Shown here: one piece after another, positions 34,644-42,514 of the stretch | Layout of the letters: every line of letters starts with the position of its first letter | Numbering within the stretch: position 1 is the stretch's first letter | Assembly: GCA_000017645.1 (NCBI GenBank) | Contig: CP000781.1 | Span: 3,459,501 to 3,523,500 of the forward strand | DNA from: Xanthobacter autotrophicus Py2 | GTDB lineage: Bacteria; Pseudomonadota; Alphaproteobacteria; Rhizobiales; Xanthobacteraceae | Direction: 5' to 3' | DNA: 64,000 bases | Program-made: the position numbers and the translations under genes | Notes under the pieces: model-generated | What the model saw: only the letters and a program-made list of their open reading frames with translations | Databases searched by the model: none | Told to the model about the DNA's origin: nothing

Positions 34644-34775
34644 GATCCCGTCGCCCTCCGGCTTCACCGGAGGGCCCATCTTGCCGCTTTCCAAGCTCCT
34701 GTCGCCAAGTCCCGGTCGCCGTATCCCGGCCGGGCCATGGGCCGTCCGGTCAAGCCGGACGGCGACCGTGGGATG
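34644..34775. repeat. Palindromic intergenic repeat, family A, copy 1
   Basis: Two arms of about 30 bases in opposite orientation, each itself a small palindrome: CCCTCCGGCTTCACCGGAGGG near 34654-34674 and CCGTCCGGTCAAGCCGGACGG near 34742-34762 are their cores, with TCGCC/GGCGA and GGCCCAT/ATGGGCC flanks. About 60 bases of variable sequence separate the arms. Three more copies occur near 38841, 39409 and 44378. It follows maeB. Confidence 0.8.
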
Positions 34776-34856
34776 GGTGTGATGCACCGGCGGTGAAGCC
34801 TTCCCCGCGCGCGGGGGAGGGGACGCGCCCGCACTTCCCGCCTCCGTCTCTCCCCC

Positions 34857-35589
34857 TCACTTCGGCGCGGGAAACGCCAGCACGCCGGAGGTGTAGCGCT
34901 CGATCAGGGCGCTGAAGGGGGTGCCGTCGGGCAGGCTCAGCACCGCACGGTGGGCCAGCACGAAGCGCGGGCATCACCAGCGGGCCGGCAGCGCCGGAAG
35001 GCCGGGGCTCGTCCGCCGGCTGCCACAGCAGGCGCGTTTCCAGCGTGCGGCGGCGGAAATCGAGCGGGCGCACCACCTTGCCGAAGGGCGTGTCGGTGGC
35101 ATCGAGGATGGCGTTCATCTCCGCCGTCAGGCGGTCGGGCCGGTAATAATTGTCCGCCTCCGACAAGACGATGGCGCCGCAGGTGAGCCGCACCCGGCGG
35201 TGGCGCACCGGGGTCTGCGCATCGGCGCCGAGCAGGGCGCGCACCTCCTCGGGGGCCGGGTCCTCGCCGGCGCGCTCGCGTTCGGCCCGCACCAGGGCCG
35301 GATCGCCGATGCCATGGGCGCCGCACCAGCGCTCCAGCGTCAGGGTGGCGCTGGGCTGGGCCAGCAACGCGCGGTTCAGGGTCTCGATGAAATCCTGCGC
35401 GGCGCGGCGCGTGGCGGCGGTGTCGGGCCAGACAATCGCGGGGGAGGGCATCGCTTGGGACGGCATCGCGGGGGGCGGCATCTCGGGCTGATGGGAGCCG
35501 GGCTGCGGGGCGCCGGTCTCCAGCGCGCGGGCCGGCGCGAGGAGACAGACTAGGAAGACCAGCGGCAGCATCACCGGCAGCAGGAACAT
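34857..35589 (-). pseudogene. Exported chorismate lyase-like protein with apparent frameshift
   Basis: From the ATG at 35589 a signal peptide (MFLLPVMLPLVFLVCLLAP) leads into a domain with LSEADNYYRPDRLTAEM and TDTPFGKVVRPLDFRRRTL, a pattern like chorismate-lyase/UTRA-fold proteins. The frame then runs into unlikely sequence near 34970. Dropping one G from the GGG at 34969-34971 restores a sensible ending, VMPRFVLAHRAVLSLPDGT and then FSALIERYTSGVLAFPAPK with a stop at 34857-34859. Either a real one-base insertion or a sequencing error. Read without the shift, the frame continues to 34750. The enzyme assignment is tentative. Confidence 0.6.
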
Positions 35590-35783
35590 GGTGGCATCAG
35601 GCCCACGGCAGCGCCGGCGTGCCGGCCTGTCTTCCATAGCGCAGGCGGTCGGCCCTTGCCATGGCGCCCGTGCACGTGCCGCGCCCTGCGGGCCGCGACA
35701 TGCCGCCCGATCGGCCCTCGGACCGGCTCCGGCGCGAAAACAGCACTCCGCAACCGGCGACTCGCGCTATATCATTGGGACAA

Positions 35784-36710
35784 ATGAACGATATTCTTGA
35801 GCGCCTGCGTCAGCTGGAGCAGAGCACGCCAGTGCTGGTGGCGCTCTTCGATGCTTCCGATCGCCTGCGCTATGCCAATGCCGCCTTCCGCACCACCATG
35901 TTCATCGCCGAGGGCGAGGACATCACCTGGGAAGAGATGGTGCGGCGCAATTACCACGCCGGGCGCGGCACCGTCATCAATACCTCGGACATCGACGAGT
36001 GGATCATCGTTCACCGCTCGCGGCGCGGCAAGCAGCGCCACAAGGTGTTCGAGGTCGATTTTCACGACGGCCGCTGGCTGCTGGTGACCCAGGTGGTGTC
36101 GGACGACGGCTGGATGCTGGCCCACGCCGTGGATGTCACCGCCTTCCGCCCCGACGAGCGGGCCATGCGGCTGGCCCGGGACCGCGCCCTCTATGCCTCC
36201 TACACGGACGACCTGACCGGCGTCGCCAACCGCCGGTTCGTCGGCGCCCGGGTGGCCGACATGCTGGAGCCGGACGGACCGGGCGGCGCCTTCTGCCTCA
36301 TCGACCTCGACCAGTTCAAGGCCATCAACGACCGCTTCGGCCACCAGGCCGGCGACCTGATCCTGCGCGATTTCGCCGCCCGGATGGTGCGCGAGGTGCG
36401 CCGCTCCGACTGCTTCGGCCGGGTGGGCGGGGAAGAGTTCGTGCTGGTGCTGCCGGCGACCTCCGCCCGCGCCGCGCGGGGCATCGTGGAGCAGGCGCTG
36501 GACGTGGTGCGGCAGGCCCGAGCGCTGACGGCGCAGCCGGACTTTGCTTATTCCTTCTCCGCCGGGATCGCGGAAAGCCGGCCGGGCGATACCTTTGCCG
36601 ACCTCTACAGCCGTGCCGACCGCGCGCTCTACGCCGCCAAAATGGCCGGCCGCAGCCGGGTGGAGGTGGAACAGGACCGTCCCCCGGCCGCGGTGGCCTC
36701 GGCGGAATAA
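35784..36710 (+). CDS. PAS-GGDEF diguanylate cyclase
   Basis: 308 residues from the ATG at 35784. Residues 1-125 resemble a PAS sensor (VLVALFDASDRLRYANAAFR; later HAVDVTAFRPDERA); residues 145-295 are the GGDEF domain with DDLTGVANRRF, DLDQFKAINDRFGHQAGD and the active site GGEEF at residues 215-219. An inhibitory I-site RRSD sits at 206-209, exactly five residues before. No membrane helix, so cytoplasmic. It should make cyclic di-GMP. It ends about 35 bases before the promoter of the GTA cluster. Confidence 0.92.
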   Translation: MNDILERLRQLEQSTPVLVALFDASDRLRYANAAFRTTMFIAEGEDITWEEMVRRNYHAGRGTVINTSDIDEWIIVHRSRRGKQRHKVFEVDFHDGRWLLVTQVVSDDGWMLAHAVDVTAFRPDERAMRLARDRALYASYTDDLTGVANRRFVGARVADMLEPDGPGGAFCLIDLDQFKAINDRFGHQAGDLILRDFAARMVREVRRSDCFGRVGGEEFVLVLPATSARAARGIVEQALDVVRQARALTAQPDFAYSFSAGIAESRPGDTFADLYSRADRALYAAKMAGRSRVEVEQDRPPAAVASAE

Positions 36711-36743
36711 TCGGCTTTTTGTCCTCTATGCGGATTTTAATCC

Positions 36744-36772
36744 TTGACAGCGTGACGCTGCCCGGCTAGGTT
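36744..36772 (+). promoter_or_regulatory. Putative promoter of the GTA cluster with palindromic spacer
   Basis: TTGACA at 36744-36749, a 17-base spacer, then TAGGTT at 36767-36772. Within -35 and spacer lies the palindrome CAGCGT-G-ACGCTG (36748-36760), a possible operator. It is about 130 bases upstream of the first GTA gene. The -10 is a weak match (3 of 6). Confidence 0.5.
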
Positions 36773-36900
36773 TTGATCATGTTCGAGACGTGTGCCTGAC
36801 GGGCCTTCACCCCGCGCCGCTCTCGCCGCCGGTTCGCCGGCCTTCCGGCTCCGGCCCCCCTCGGCTCCGGCCTCTTTGGCTTCTGCCCCCTTTTTCGGAC

Positions 36901-37464
36901 ATGCCCATGCGCAAAGCGTTGCCGCCCCGCCGGGTGCCAGCCATGGCACAGCTTGCGCGCCAGCTCTATCTGGATGGCGCGCCAATTGCCGAGATCGCCC
37001 GCCGCACCGCCCTGAAGCCCTCCCAGGTCTATTACTGGATCGACCGGGAGGTGGCGTCCGACGGCACCGTCACCCTGAAGCCGGCGGCCCGGCGGGTGAC
37101 CCTGGCGCCGGGCACCCGCAGCGCCTCGCCGGCGCGGGGGCATCTGTTGTCCCGGCTGTGGCGCGCCGCCGAGCGCCAGCTCGACGAGATCGAGCAGCGC
37201 CTCGCCGCCGCCGTCCCGCCCGAGGCCGATGCGCCGGCCGGTCCGCCCCGCCCCGCCGCCGATGCGGAGAAGGACGCCCGCGCCCTCGCCGTGCTCGCCC
37301 GCACCCTGCGCGAACTCTCGGCCCTGGAGGCGGAGGCGCACAAAAGCCGCAAGGTGAAAGCCGAAGATGACGCCGTCCGCGATCTCGACACCTTCCGCCG
37401 CGAGCTTGCGCGCCGCCTTGAGCGCCTGCGCGCGGACGGGCCGGGCGCAGAGCCTGCTGAATGA
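36901..37464 (+). CDS. Terminase small subunit candidate (GTA g1-like)
   Basis: 187 residues from the ATG at 36901 (another ATG at 36907). The N-terminal region holds a helix-turn-helix, GAPIAEIARRTALKPSQVYYWI (two parts, residues about 25-46), followed by a charged helical region with long coiled segments to the C-terminus. In phages the small subunit recognises DNA and loads the large subunit. The gene overlaps the terminase large subunit start by 98 bases. Assignment rests on the helix-turn-helix, size and position; sequence of this gene is poorly conserved among GTAs. Confidence 0.65.
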   Translation: MPMRKALPPRRVPAMAQLARQLYLDGAPIAEIARRTALKPSQVYYWIDREVASDGTVTLKPAARRVTLAPGTRSASPARGHLLSRLWRAAERQLDEIEQRLAAAVPPEADAPAGPPRPAADAEKDARALAVLARTLRELSALEAEAHKSRKVKAEDDAVRDLDTFRRELARRLERLRADGPGAEPAE

Positions 37465-38737
37465 ATTGCCCGAGGCCGAGGCCGAGATGCTCCTCGCCGA
37501 CTGGGCCCTGTGGGCGCGTCCCGACCAGTTGCCCCCCGACACCGCGCCCTCTGGCGATCCCTGGAGCACCTGGCTGGTGCTGGGCGGGCGCGGCGCCGGC
37601 AAGACCCGGGCCGGCGCCGAATGGGTGCGCGGCCTAGCGCTGGGGCGCCCGCCGTTCGCCGGGCGTCCGGTAGGGCGCATCGCGCTGGTGGCTGAGACCA
37701 TGGCCGATGTGCGCGAGGTGATGGTGGAGGGGGTTTCCGGCCTTCTCGCTGTCCATCCCCGCGCCGAGCGGCCGCGCTGGGAGCCCACCCGGCGCCGGCT
37801 CGAATGGGCCAATGGCGCGGTGGCGCAGGGCTTTTCCGCGGAGGACCCCGAAAGCCTGCGCGGCCCGCAATTCGCCGCCGCCTGGCTGGACGAACTGGCC
37901 AAGTGGAAGCGGGCCGAGGCCACCTTCGACATGCTGCAATTTGGCCTGCGGCTCGGCGCCCAGCCGCGCCAGATGGTGACCACCACGCCGCGCCCCACCG
38001 CTTTGCTGCGGCGGCTTCTGGCCGACCCCTCCACCGCGGTGACGCGGGCGCGCACCGCCGACAATGCCTTCCACCTCGCCCCGAGCTTCCTCGGCCAGGT
38101 GCTGACCCGCTATGGCGGCACCCGCCTCGGCCGGCAGGAACTGGACGGCGAGCTGATCGAGGATCGCGCCGACGCTTTGTTCTCCCGTCCGGCGCTGGAA
38201 GCGCTGCGGGAGGCACAGGTGCCGCCGCTCACCCGCATCGTGGTGGCGGTGGACCCGCCGGCCTCCTCGCGGGCCGGGGCGGATGCCTGTGGCATCGTCT
38301 GCGCCGGCATGGACGCGACGGGCGTGGTGCATGTGCTGGCGGATGACAGCGCCGCCGGCCTGCGCCCCGCCCAGTGGGCGGCGAAGGCGGTGGCGCTGTT
38401 CCGCCGCTTTGAGGCCGATCTTATCGTCGCCGAGGTGAACCAGGGCGGCGAGATGGTGCGCGCCGTCATCGCCGAGGTGGATGACGGCGTTCCGGTGGAA
38501 CAGGTGCGGGCCACGCGCGGCAAGTTCCTGCGCGCCGAGCCCGTGGCCGCGCTCTACGAGCAGGGCCGGGTGCGCCACGCCGGCGCCTTCCCGGCCCTCG
38601 AGGACGAGATGTGCGATTTCGGCACGGATGGCCTCTCCTCCGGCCGCTCGCCGGACCGGCTCGACGCATTGGTGTGGGCGGTCACCGCCTTGGCGCTCGG
38701 CCCAAAGGCCGGCGCGCCGCGGGTGCGGGGGCTGTGA
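37367..38737 (+). CDS. Terminase large subunit (GTA g2-like)
   Basis: 456 residues. ATP-driven DNA-packaging motor and headful nuclease. Walker A GGRGAGKTRAGAEW (residues 73-86), Walker B region FAAAWLDELAKWKR, motif III-like MVTTTPRP, and an RNase H-like nuclease with acidic residues in VVAVDPPASSRAGADACG, LIVAEVNQGGEMV and SPDRLDALVWA. The overlap with the upstream gene suggests coupling; a later start (for example past residue 30) is possible because the conserved part begins at LLNELPEAEAEMLL. Confidence 0.93.
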   Translation: MTPSAISTPSAASLRAALSACARTGRAQSLLNELPEAEAEMLLADWALWARPDQLPPDTAPSGDPWSTWLVLGGRGAGKTRAGAEWVRGLALGRPPFAGRPVGRIALVAETMADVREVMVEGVSGLLAVHPRAERPRWEPTRRRLEWANGAVAQGFSAEDPESLRGPQFAAAWLDELAKWKRAEATFDMLQFGLRLGAQPRQMVTTTPRPTALLRRLLADPSTAVTRARTADNAFHLAPSFLGQVLTRYGGTRLGRQELDGELIEDRADALFSRPALEALREAQVPPLTRIVVAVDPPASSRAGADACGIVCAGMDATGVVHVLADDSAAGLRPAQWAAKAVALFRRFEADLIVAEVNQGGEMVRAVIAEVDDGVPVEQVRATRGKFLRAEPVAALYEQGRVRHAGAFPALEDEMCDFGTDGLSSGRSPDRLDALVWAVTALALGPKAGAPRVRGL

Positions 38738-38840
38738 GGGGGCGCCAAGGCTGGGACCACGTCAACGGCTCCGGTCCGAACCTCGGCGCCGGCAGGGCTT
38801 GACGCATGCGCCTTCCCGCGCCTCATCGCCATCAGGCATC

Positions 38841-38972
38841 CCGTCGCCCTCCGGCTTGACCGGAGGGCCCATCTCTCCGGTCGTCCCGACCATATCATCC
38901 TGCGGCGGCGTTGCCCTTCCACCCGCCGTTGCGGCGGCATGGGCCGTCCGGCCAAGCCGGACGGCGACGGTG
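38841..38972. repeat. Palindromic intergenic repeat, family A, copy 2
   Basis: Arms with cores CCCTCCGGCTTGACCGGAGGG (first about 38848-38868) and CCGTCCGGCCAAGCCGGACGG (second about 38944-38964), flanked by GTCGCC/GGCGAC, about 75 bases apart. Together with copy 3 it brackets the small secreted-protein gene at 39028-39306. Confidence 0.8.
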
Positions 38973-39027
38973 GTTTTTCCCTCCGCGCGTCTGGCCTGCT
39001 TCACCGGCCCCGGTTCACCGCCCGGGT

Positions 39028-39306
39028 TCAGCTGCCGCCGACCATGTCCGCTCCCACCGGGATCTCCACCTGCACGCACAGGCCGGTGACGCTCTGGCCC
39101 GGCGCGAAGTCCGGCCAGTTCTGGTTGCGCTTGATGCTGGCGCTGAGGCAGCCGCGCTCGGTGCGATAATAGCCCACCAGCTTCTGCGAGGTGGTGGCGA
39201 CCACGCCCGGCCCGGCGCCGTAGGGGTCGGGCGCATAGCCGTAGGCGCCGGAAACGGCGGGCTGGAACGTGGTGGTGGTGACAATGAGGACCAAGGCATA
39301 GAGCAT
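39028..39306 (-). CDS. Small secreted protein of unknown function inside the GTA cluster
   Basis: 92 residues from the ATG at 39306 (the frame is open to 39354). A short hydrophobic leader (MLYALVLIVTTTTFQPAVSG) could be a signal sequence; the rest is polar with two cysteines (CLSASIK, GLCVQVEI), possibly a disulphide. No family recognised. It lies on the strand opposite to the GTA genes, between terminase and portal, flanked on both sides by family A repeats, which suggests later insertion. Confidence 0.5.
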   Translation of the reverse strand: MLYALVLIVTTTTFQPAVSGAYGYAPDPYGAGPGVVATTSQKLVGYYRTERGCLSASIKRNQNWPDFAPGQSVTGLCVQVEIPVGADMVGGS

Positions 39307-39723
39307 GGCGCCCTCCCTTCGCGTCCCCCAGACCCCGGGTTTCGGAGCCATCACGCGGCGCCATTATACGCCGATGCGGGCGCCGGCGGAATGGAGACGC
39401 GAAGGCTCATCGCCCTCCGGCTTGACCGGAGGGCCCATCCCTCCGCTGGTCCCTTCGGCGGCATCCCGTGGCGGTACCCTTCCGCCTGCCGTCGTGGCGG
39501 TATGGGCTGTCCGGTCAAGCTGGAGGGCGACGGCGGTTTCGGCCGAGCGCCTGTGCCTGGGCCGCTCCAGCGCGGTGCTTCCGAGGGTGCCTTCCGGCCG
39601 CCCCCATTGCGCATATTCAAAATACATGCATCATTGTGCCTACAAATGAGGCTGCATGACAACGGCGTGTGCAGACATTTGCCTTCCATCGCATCTCGCT
39701 GCTCACTCCGGTGTCATGAGTCC
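39307..39723. other. Intergenic region with repeat copy 3, upstream of the HPP gene
   Basis: About 417 bases. It holds family A copy 3 (39409-39533) and then a less GC-rich stretch from about 39610 to 39723 that probably carries the promoter of the HPP-family gene. No coding sequence is supported. Confidence 0.5.
39409..39533. repeat. Palindromic intergenic repeat, family A, copy 3
   Basis: Arms with cores CCCTCCGGCTTGACCGGAGGG (about 39413-39433) and CTGTCCGGTCAAGCTGGAGGG (about 39507-39527), about 75 bases apart. The second arm has two changes that weaken its own hairpin. Lies between the small secreted-protein gene and the HPP gene. Confidence 0.75.
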
Positions 39724-40221
39724 ATGTGGAAAGCCTTCTTCGCACGCCATGAGCCCCATTGCGGATCGGTCCTCGTCGGCCTGAAGTCCGGCGCCGGGGG
39801 CATGCTCGGCATGGGCCTTGTGGGCGGCGCCGCTGCCTTCACCCAGCTGCCGTTGCTCATCGCGCCGTTCGGCGCCAGCGCGGTGCTGCTGTTCGGCCAT
39901 CCGGCGACGCCGCTGGCGCAGCCGGCCAATGTCATCGGCGGCTATGCGGTCTCCGCCACCATCGGCCTCTTGGTGGCGGTGGTGTTTCCCGGCGCGTGGT
40001 GGGCCGCGGCCCTCGGCGTCGGGCTCGCCATCCTCGCCATGCTGCTCCTGCGCGTGTCCCACCCGCCGGCCGGGGCGGTGCCTATCCTCATGGTGGTGGC
40101 GGCCATCGATCCGTTCGAGCTGGGCGGTATCGTCTTCGCCGGCTCCATCGCTTTGGTGCTGATCGCGAGCCTTTATCACCGGCTGCCGCCGCGTCACGAT
40201 TATCCGCGCCGCATGGCCTGA
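39724..40221 (+). CDS. HPP family membrane protein
   Basis: 165 residues from the ATG at 39724. Four predicted membrane helices with the HPP-family hallmarks: LIAPFGASAVLLFGHPATPLAQP, then VIGGYAVSATIGLLV, and the name motif SHPPAGAVPILMVV. Family members include nitrite or anion transporters; no function can be fixed here. It is not a GTA structural gene, yet sits between terminase and portal in the same direction, and has its own strong terminator right after the stop. Confidence 0.85.
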   Translation: MWKAFFARHEPHCGSVLVGLKSGAGGMLGMGLVGGAAAFTQLPLLIAPFGASAVLLFGHPATPLAQPANVIGGYAVSATIGLLVAVVFPGAWWAAALGVGLAILAMLLLRVSHPPAGAVPILMVVAAIDPFELGGIVFAGSIALVLIASLYHRLPPRHDYPRRMA

Positions 40222-40250
40222 CGCATCGTCGCGCGTCCGCCACCCGCATC

Positions 40251-40278
40251 AAGGCCGCCCCTCCGGGCGGCCTTTTTC
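40251..40278 (+). terminator. Rho-independent terminator after the HPP gene
   Basis: Perfect 10-bp stem AAGGCCGCCC with GGGCGGCCTT (40251-40260 and 40265-40274), CTCC loop, then TTTTT continuing. The portal gene starts 17 bases later, so transcription of portal and later genes must read through or restart. Confidence 0.88.
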
Positions 40279-40294
40279 GTTTCCGGAGCCCTTC

Positions 40295-41476
40295 ATGCTG
40301 GCCGAGCTTCTCAGCACCTTCCGCCGCCGTCCGCCCGAGGAGAAGGCGAGCCGCGCCGCCCCCCTCATCGCCCTGTTCTCCGCCGGGCGGCCGCGCTGGA
40401 CCCCGCGCGACTATGCGTCCCTGGCCCGCGAGGGCTTTTCCAAGAATGCCATCGCCTATCGCGCGGTGCGGCTCATCGGCGAATCCGCTTCCGCCCTGCC
40501 GCTGCTGCTCATGGCCGGGCGGGAGGAGCTGGAGGTCCATCCGCTGCTGGACCTCATGCGCCGGCCCAACCCGCGCCTCACCGGATCCTCCCTCATGGAG
40601 GCCATCTGCAGCCACCTCATGGTGGCCGGCAACGCCTATGTGGAAGCGGTGGCGGTGGAGGGCGAGATCCGCGAGCTGCACCTGCTACGCCCCGACCGGG
40701 TGAAGGTGGTGCCCGGCCCCGACGGCTGGCCCGAGGCCTATGACTACACCCTCGGCGCGCGCACCGTGCGCATTCCCCAGGACACGCTGGTGGCGGGCGA
40801 GGACGTGCCGGCCATCCTGCACCTCACCGCCTTCAACCCGCTGGACGACCATTACGGCTTCGCCCCGCTGGAGGCCGCCGCGCAGGCCCTCGACCTGCAC
40901 AATGCGGCCAGCGCCTGGAACAAGGCGCTCATCGACAACGCGGCCCGCCCGTCTGGCGCGCTGGTCTACAGCGGCTCGGGCGCGCTCTCCGACGAACAGT
41001 TCGAGCGGCTGAAGGGCGAGCTGGAAGCCTCGTTCCAGGGCGCCGTGAACGCCGGCCGCCCGCTGCTGCTCGAGGGCGGGCTTGACTGGCGGCCGTTGTC
41101 GCTCTCGCCCAAGGACATGGATTTCGAGGCCGCGCGCAATTCCGCCGCCCGCGAGATCGCACTCGCCATCGGCGTGCCGCCGCTGCTGCTGGGCATTCCC
41201 GGCGACAACACCTATGCCAACTACGCCGAAGCCAACCGTGCCCTATGGCGCCAGAGCGTGGTGCCGCTGGTGCGCCGGGTGTGCGACGCGCTCGCCCTGT
41301 GGCTCGGCCCGGCCTATGGCGGCGGCCTGTCGCTGGTGCCCGACCTCGACCAGGCCGAAGCCCTCTCCGCCGAGCGCACCGAATTGTGGGCCCGCATCGG
41401 CGCCGCCGACTTCCTCACCGATGAGGAGAAGCGCGCCGCGACGGGCTATGGCGAGGGGGGACGGCGGCGGGGGTGA
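40295..41476 (+). CDS. Portal protein, HK97 type (GTA g3-like)
   Basis: 393 residues. Forms the dodecameric ring at the capsid vertex through which DNA is packaged. Typical features: EGFSKNAIAYRAVRLIGES near the start, PLLDLMRRPNPRLTGSS, GNAYVEAV, LHLLRPDRVKVVPG, the central LIDNAARPSGAL, the AAREIALAIGVPPLLLGIPG segment and NYAEANRALWRQSVVP. Length matches GTA portals. It is shortly after the HPP terminator. Confidence 0.94.
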   Translation: MLAELLSTFRRRPPEEKASRAAPLIALFSAGRPRWTPRDYASLAREGFSKNAIAYRAVRLIGESASALPLLLMAGREELEVHPLLDLMRRPNPRLTGSSLMEAICSHLMVAGNAYVEAVAVEGEIRELHLLRPDRVKVVPGPDGWPEAYDYTLGARTVRIPQDTLVAGEDVPAILHLTAFNPLDDHYGFAPLEAAAQALDLHNAASAWNKALIDNAARPSGALVYSGSGALSDEQFERLKGELEASFQGAVNAGRPLLLEGGLDWRPLSLSPKDMDFEAARNSAAREIALAIGVPPLLLGIPGDNTYANYAEANRALWRQSVVPLVRRVCDALALWLGPAYGGGLSLVPDLDQAEALSAERTELWARIGAADFLTDEEKRAATGYGEGGRRRG

Positions 41477-41558
41477 GGGCCGAAGATGCAGCGGGCCATG
41501 ACGAGTGTGAGGGGTGAAGGCCTTGTGAAGCCTGGGCTCCTTGGCTCACTCTCGCCGA

Positions 41559-41849
41559 ATGCGCGGCGGCTGGGTCTATATCCTGACGAACAGGCCGAAC
41601 GGTACGCTCTATGTCGGCGTGACGAATGATCTCGTTCGCAGGGTTTGGGAGCATCGGCAGGGCTCCGCAGATGGCTTTACGAAACGCTATGGCCTGACCA
41701 AGCTGGTGTATTTCGAGGATCACACCGAAATTGCGCTGGCTATTCAGCGGGAGAAGGCGATCAAGCATTGGTCGCGTGCCTGGAAGGCGCGGCTTATTCT
41801 GGATACGAATCCGCAATGGCGTGATCTGTACGAAGATATCATCACCTAA
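41559..41849 (+). CDS. GIY-YIG family nuclease-domain protein
   Basis: 96 residues from the ATG at 41559; an in-frame TTG at 41541 would add six. The GIY-YIG core is GWVYILTNRPNGTLYVGVT, with Arg in DLVRRVWEHRQG, Glu in FEDHTEIALAIQREKAIKHW and a C-terminal NPQWRDLYEDI, typical of the COG2827-type single-domain proteins found widely in bacteria. Codon use is visibly less GC-rich than in the neighbours. It is not part of known GTAs, and a family B repeat follows the stop directly, so insertion is likely. Confidence 0.85.
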   Translation: MRGGWVYILTNRPNGTLYVGVTNDLVRRVWEHRQGSADGFTKRYGLTKLVYFEDHTEIALAIQREKAIKHWSRAWKARLILDTNPQWRDLYEDIIT

Positions 41850-41851
41850 CC

Positions 41852-41962
41852 ACCGTCATGCCCGGGCTTGTCCCGGGCATCCACGCGGTGCCGTTCGCAC
41901 AATTGCCTGAGGTCGCTCCCGGCCCCGCCGCGTGGATGGCCGGGACAAGCCCGGCCATGACG
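41852..41962. repeat. Palindromic intergenic repeat, family B, copy 1
   Basis: Two inverted arms of about 30 bases: CCGTCATGCCCGGGCTTGTC (arm continues CCGGGCATCCACG) at 41852-41885 and CGTGGATGGCCGGGACAAGC (arm continues CCGGCCATGACGG) at 41930-41962. Such GTCATGxCCGGGCTTGTCC elements are common between genes in Hyphomicrobiales. A second copy is at 57721-57893. Confidence 0.8.
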
Positions 41963-42100
41963 GGCGCTTCAGGTTCGCGCGGCAGGGGTTAGAGCGGCGG
42001 GGGACGAAAAGAGCTTCCGCGCTCTTCCCCGCCGTCTGACCAGCCGTGACAACTGTTGCGTGGCAGCGCGCCCCGCATCCCCCCAATCCGGACCACCCCC

Positions 42101-42289
42101 ATGGACATCCTCATCCGCACCTTCGCGGAGCGGGGCGATCTTGCGCATCTGGCGCTGCTGCTGTGGGCGCTTGCCGCGTCCGCCGGGCTGTGGCGCGCGC
42201 TGGGCGAGGTCTCCCGCGCCAGCGCACGCATGGATGATTTCGTGCGCGAGCTGGCCCGCTTCAACGCCCGTTTCGACGAGCTTCCCTGA
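42101..42289 (+). CDS. Small membrane protein (GTA g3.5-like)
   Basis: 62 residues from the ATG at 42101. One hydrophobic helix (about residues 14-32, LAHLALLLWALAASAGLW) then a charged amphipathic helix (RMDDFVRELARFNARFDEL). RcGTA also has a short ORF between portal and protease (g3.5); similarity here is of size and place only. Confidence 0.6.
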   Translation: MDILIRTFAERGDLAHLALLLWALAASAGLWRALGEVSRASARMDDFVRELARFNARFDELP

Positions 42290-42313
42290 CTTTTCCCTCA
42301 TCCGGAGATCTTC

Positions 42314-42511
42314 ATGCGCTCACCCTTTCAGAAGGGGCCGGGGCCGCGCATCCGCGCGCTCACCGGTGCCCCCTCCCGCCTCAAGGCACCCGCGACCGCC
42401 GCCCCCCAGGCCGCCGGCACCGTGTTCCGCGAGTTCGTCGCCACCCTGGAGCGGCTGGAGAAGAGCCGGCGCCGCAAGAAGGCCCCGGCCGCCCCCACCG
42501 AGCGGAGCTGA
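42314..42511 (+). CDS. Small basic protein between g3.5 and protease genes
   Basis: 65 residues (MRSPFQKGPGPRIRAL at the start; FVATLERLEKSRRRKKAP near the end). Basic, Ala/Pro-rich, no recognised domain. It starts 24 bases after the previous stop and ends 3 bases before the protease ATG, which supports real expression within the operon. Function unknown; possibly a minor head or scaffolding component. Confidence 0.55.
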   Translation: MRSPFQKGPGPRIRALTGAPSRLKAPATAAPQAAGTVFREFVATLERLEKSRRRKKAPAAPTERS

Positions 42512-42514
42512 GCC

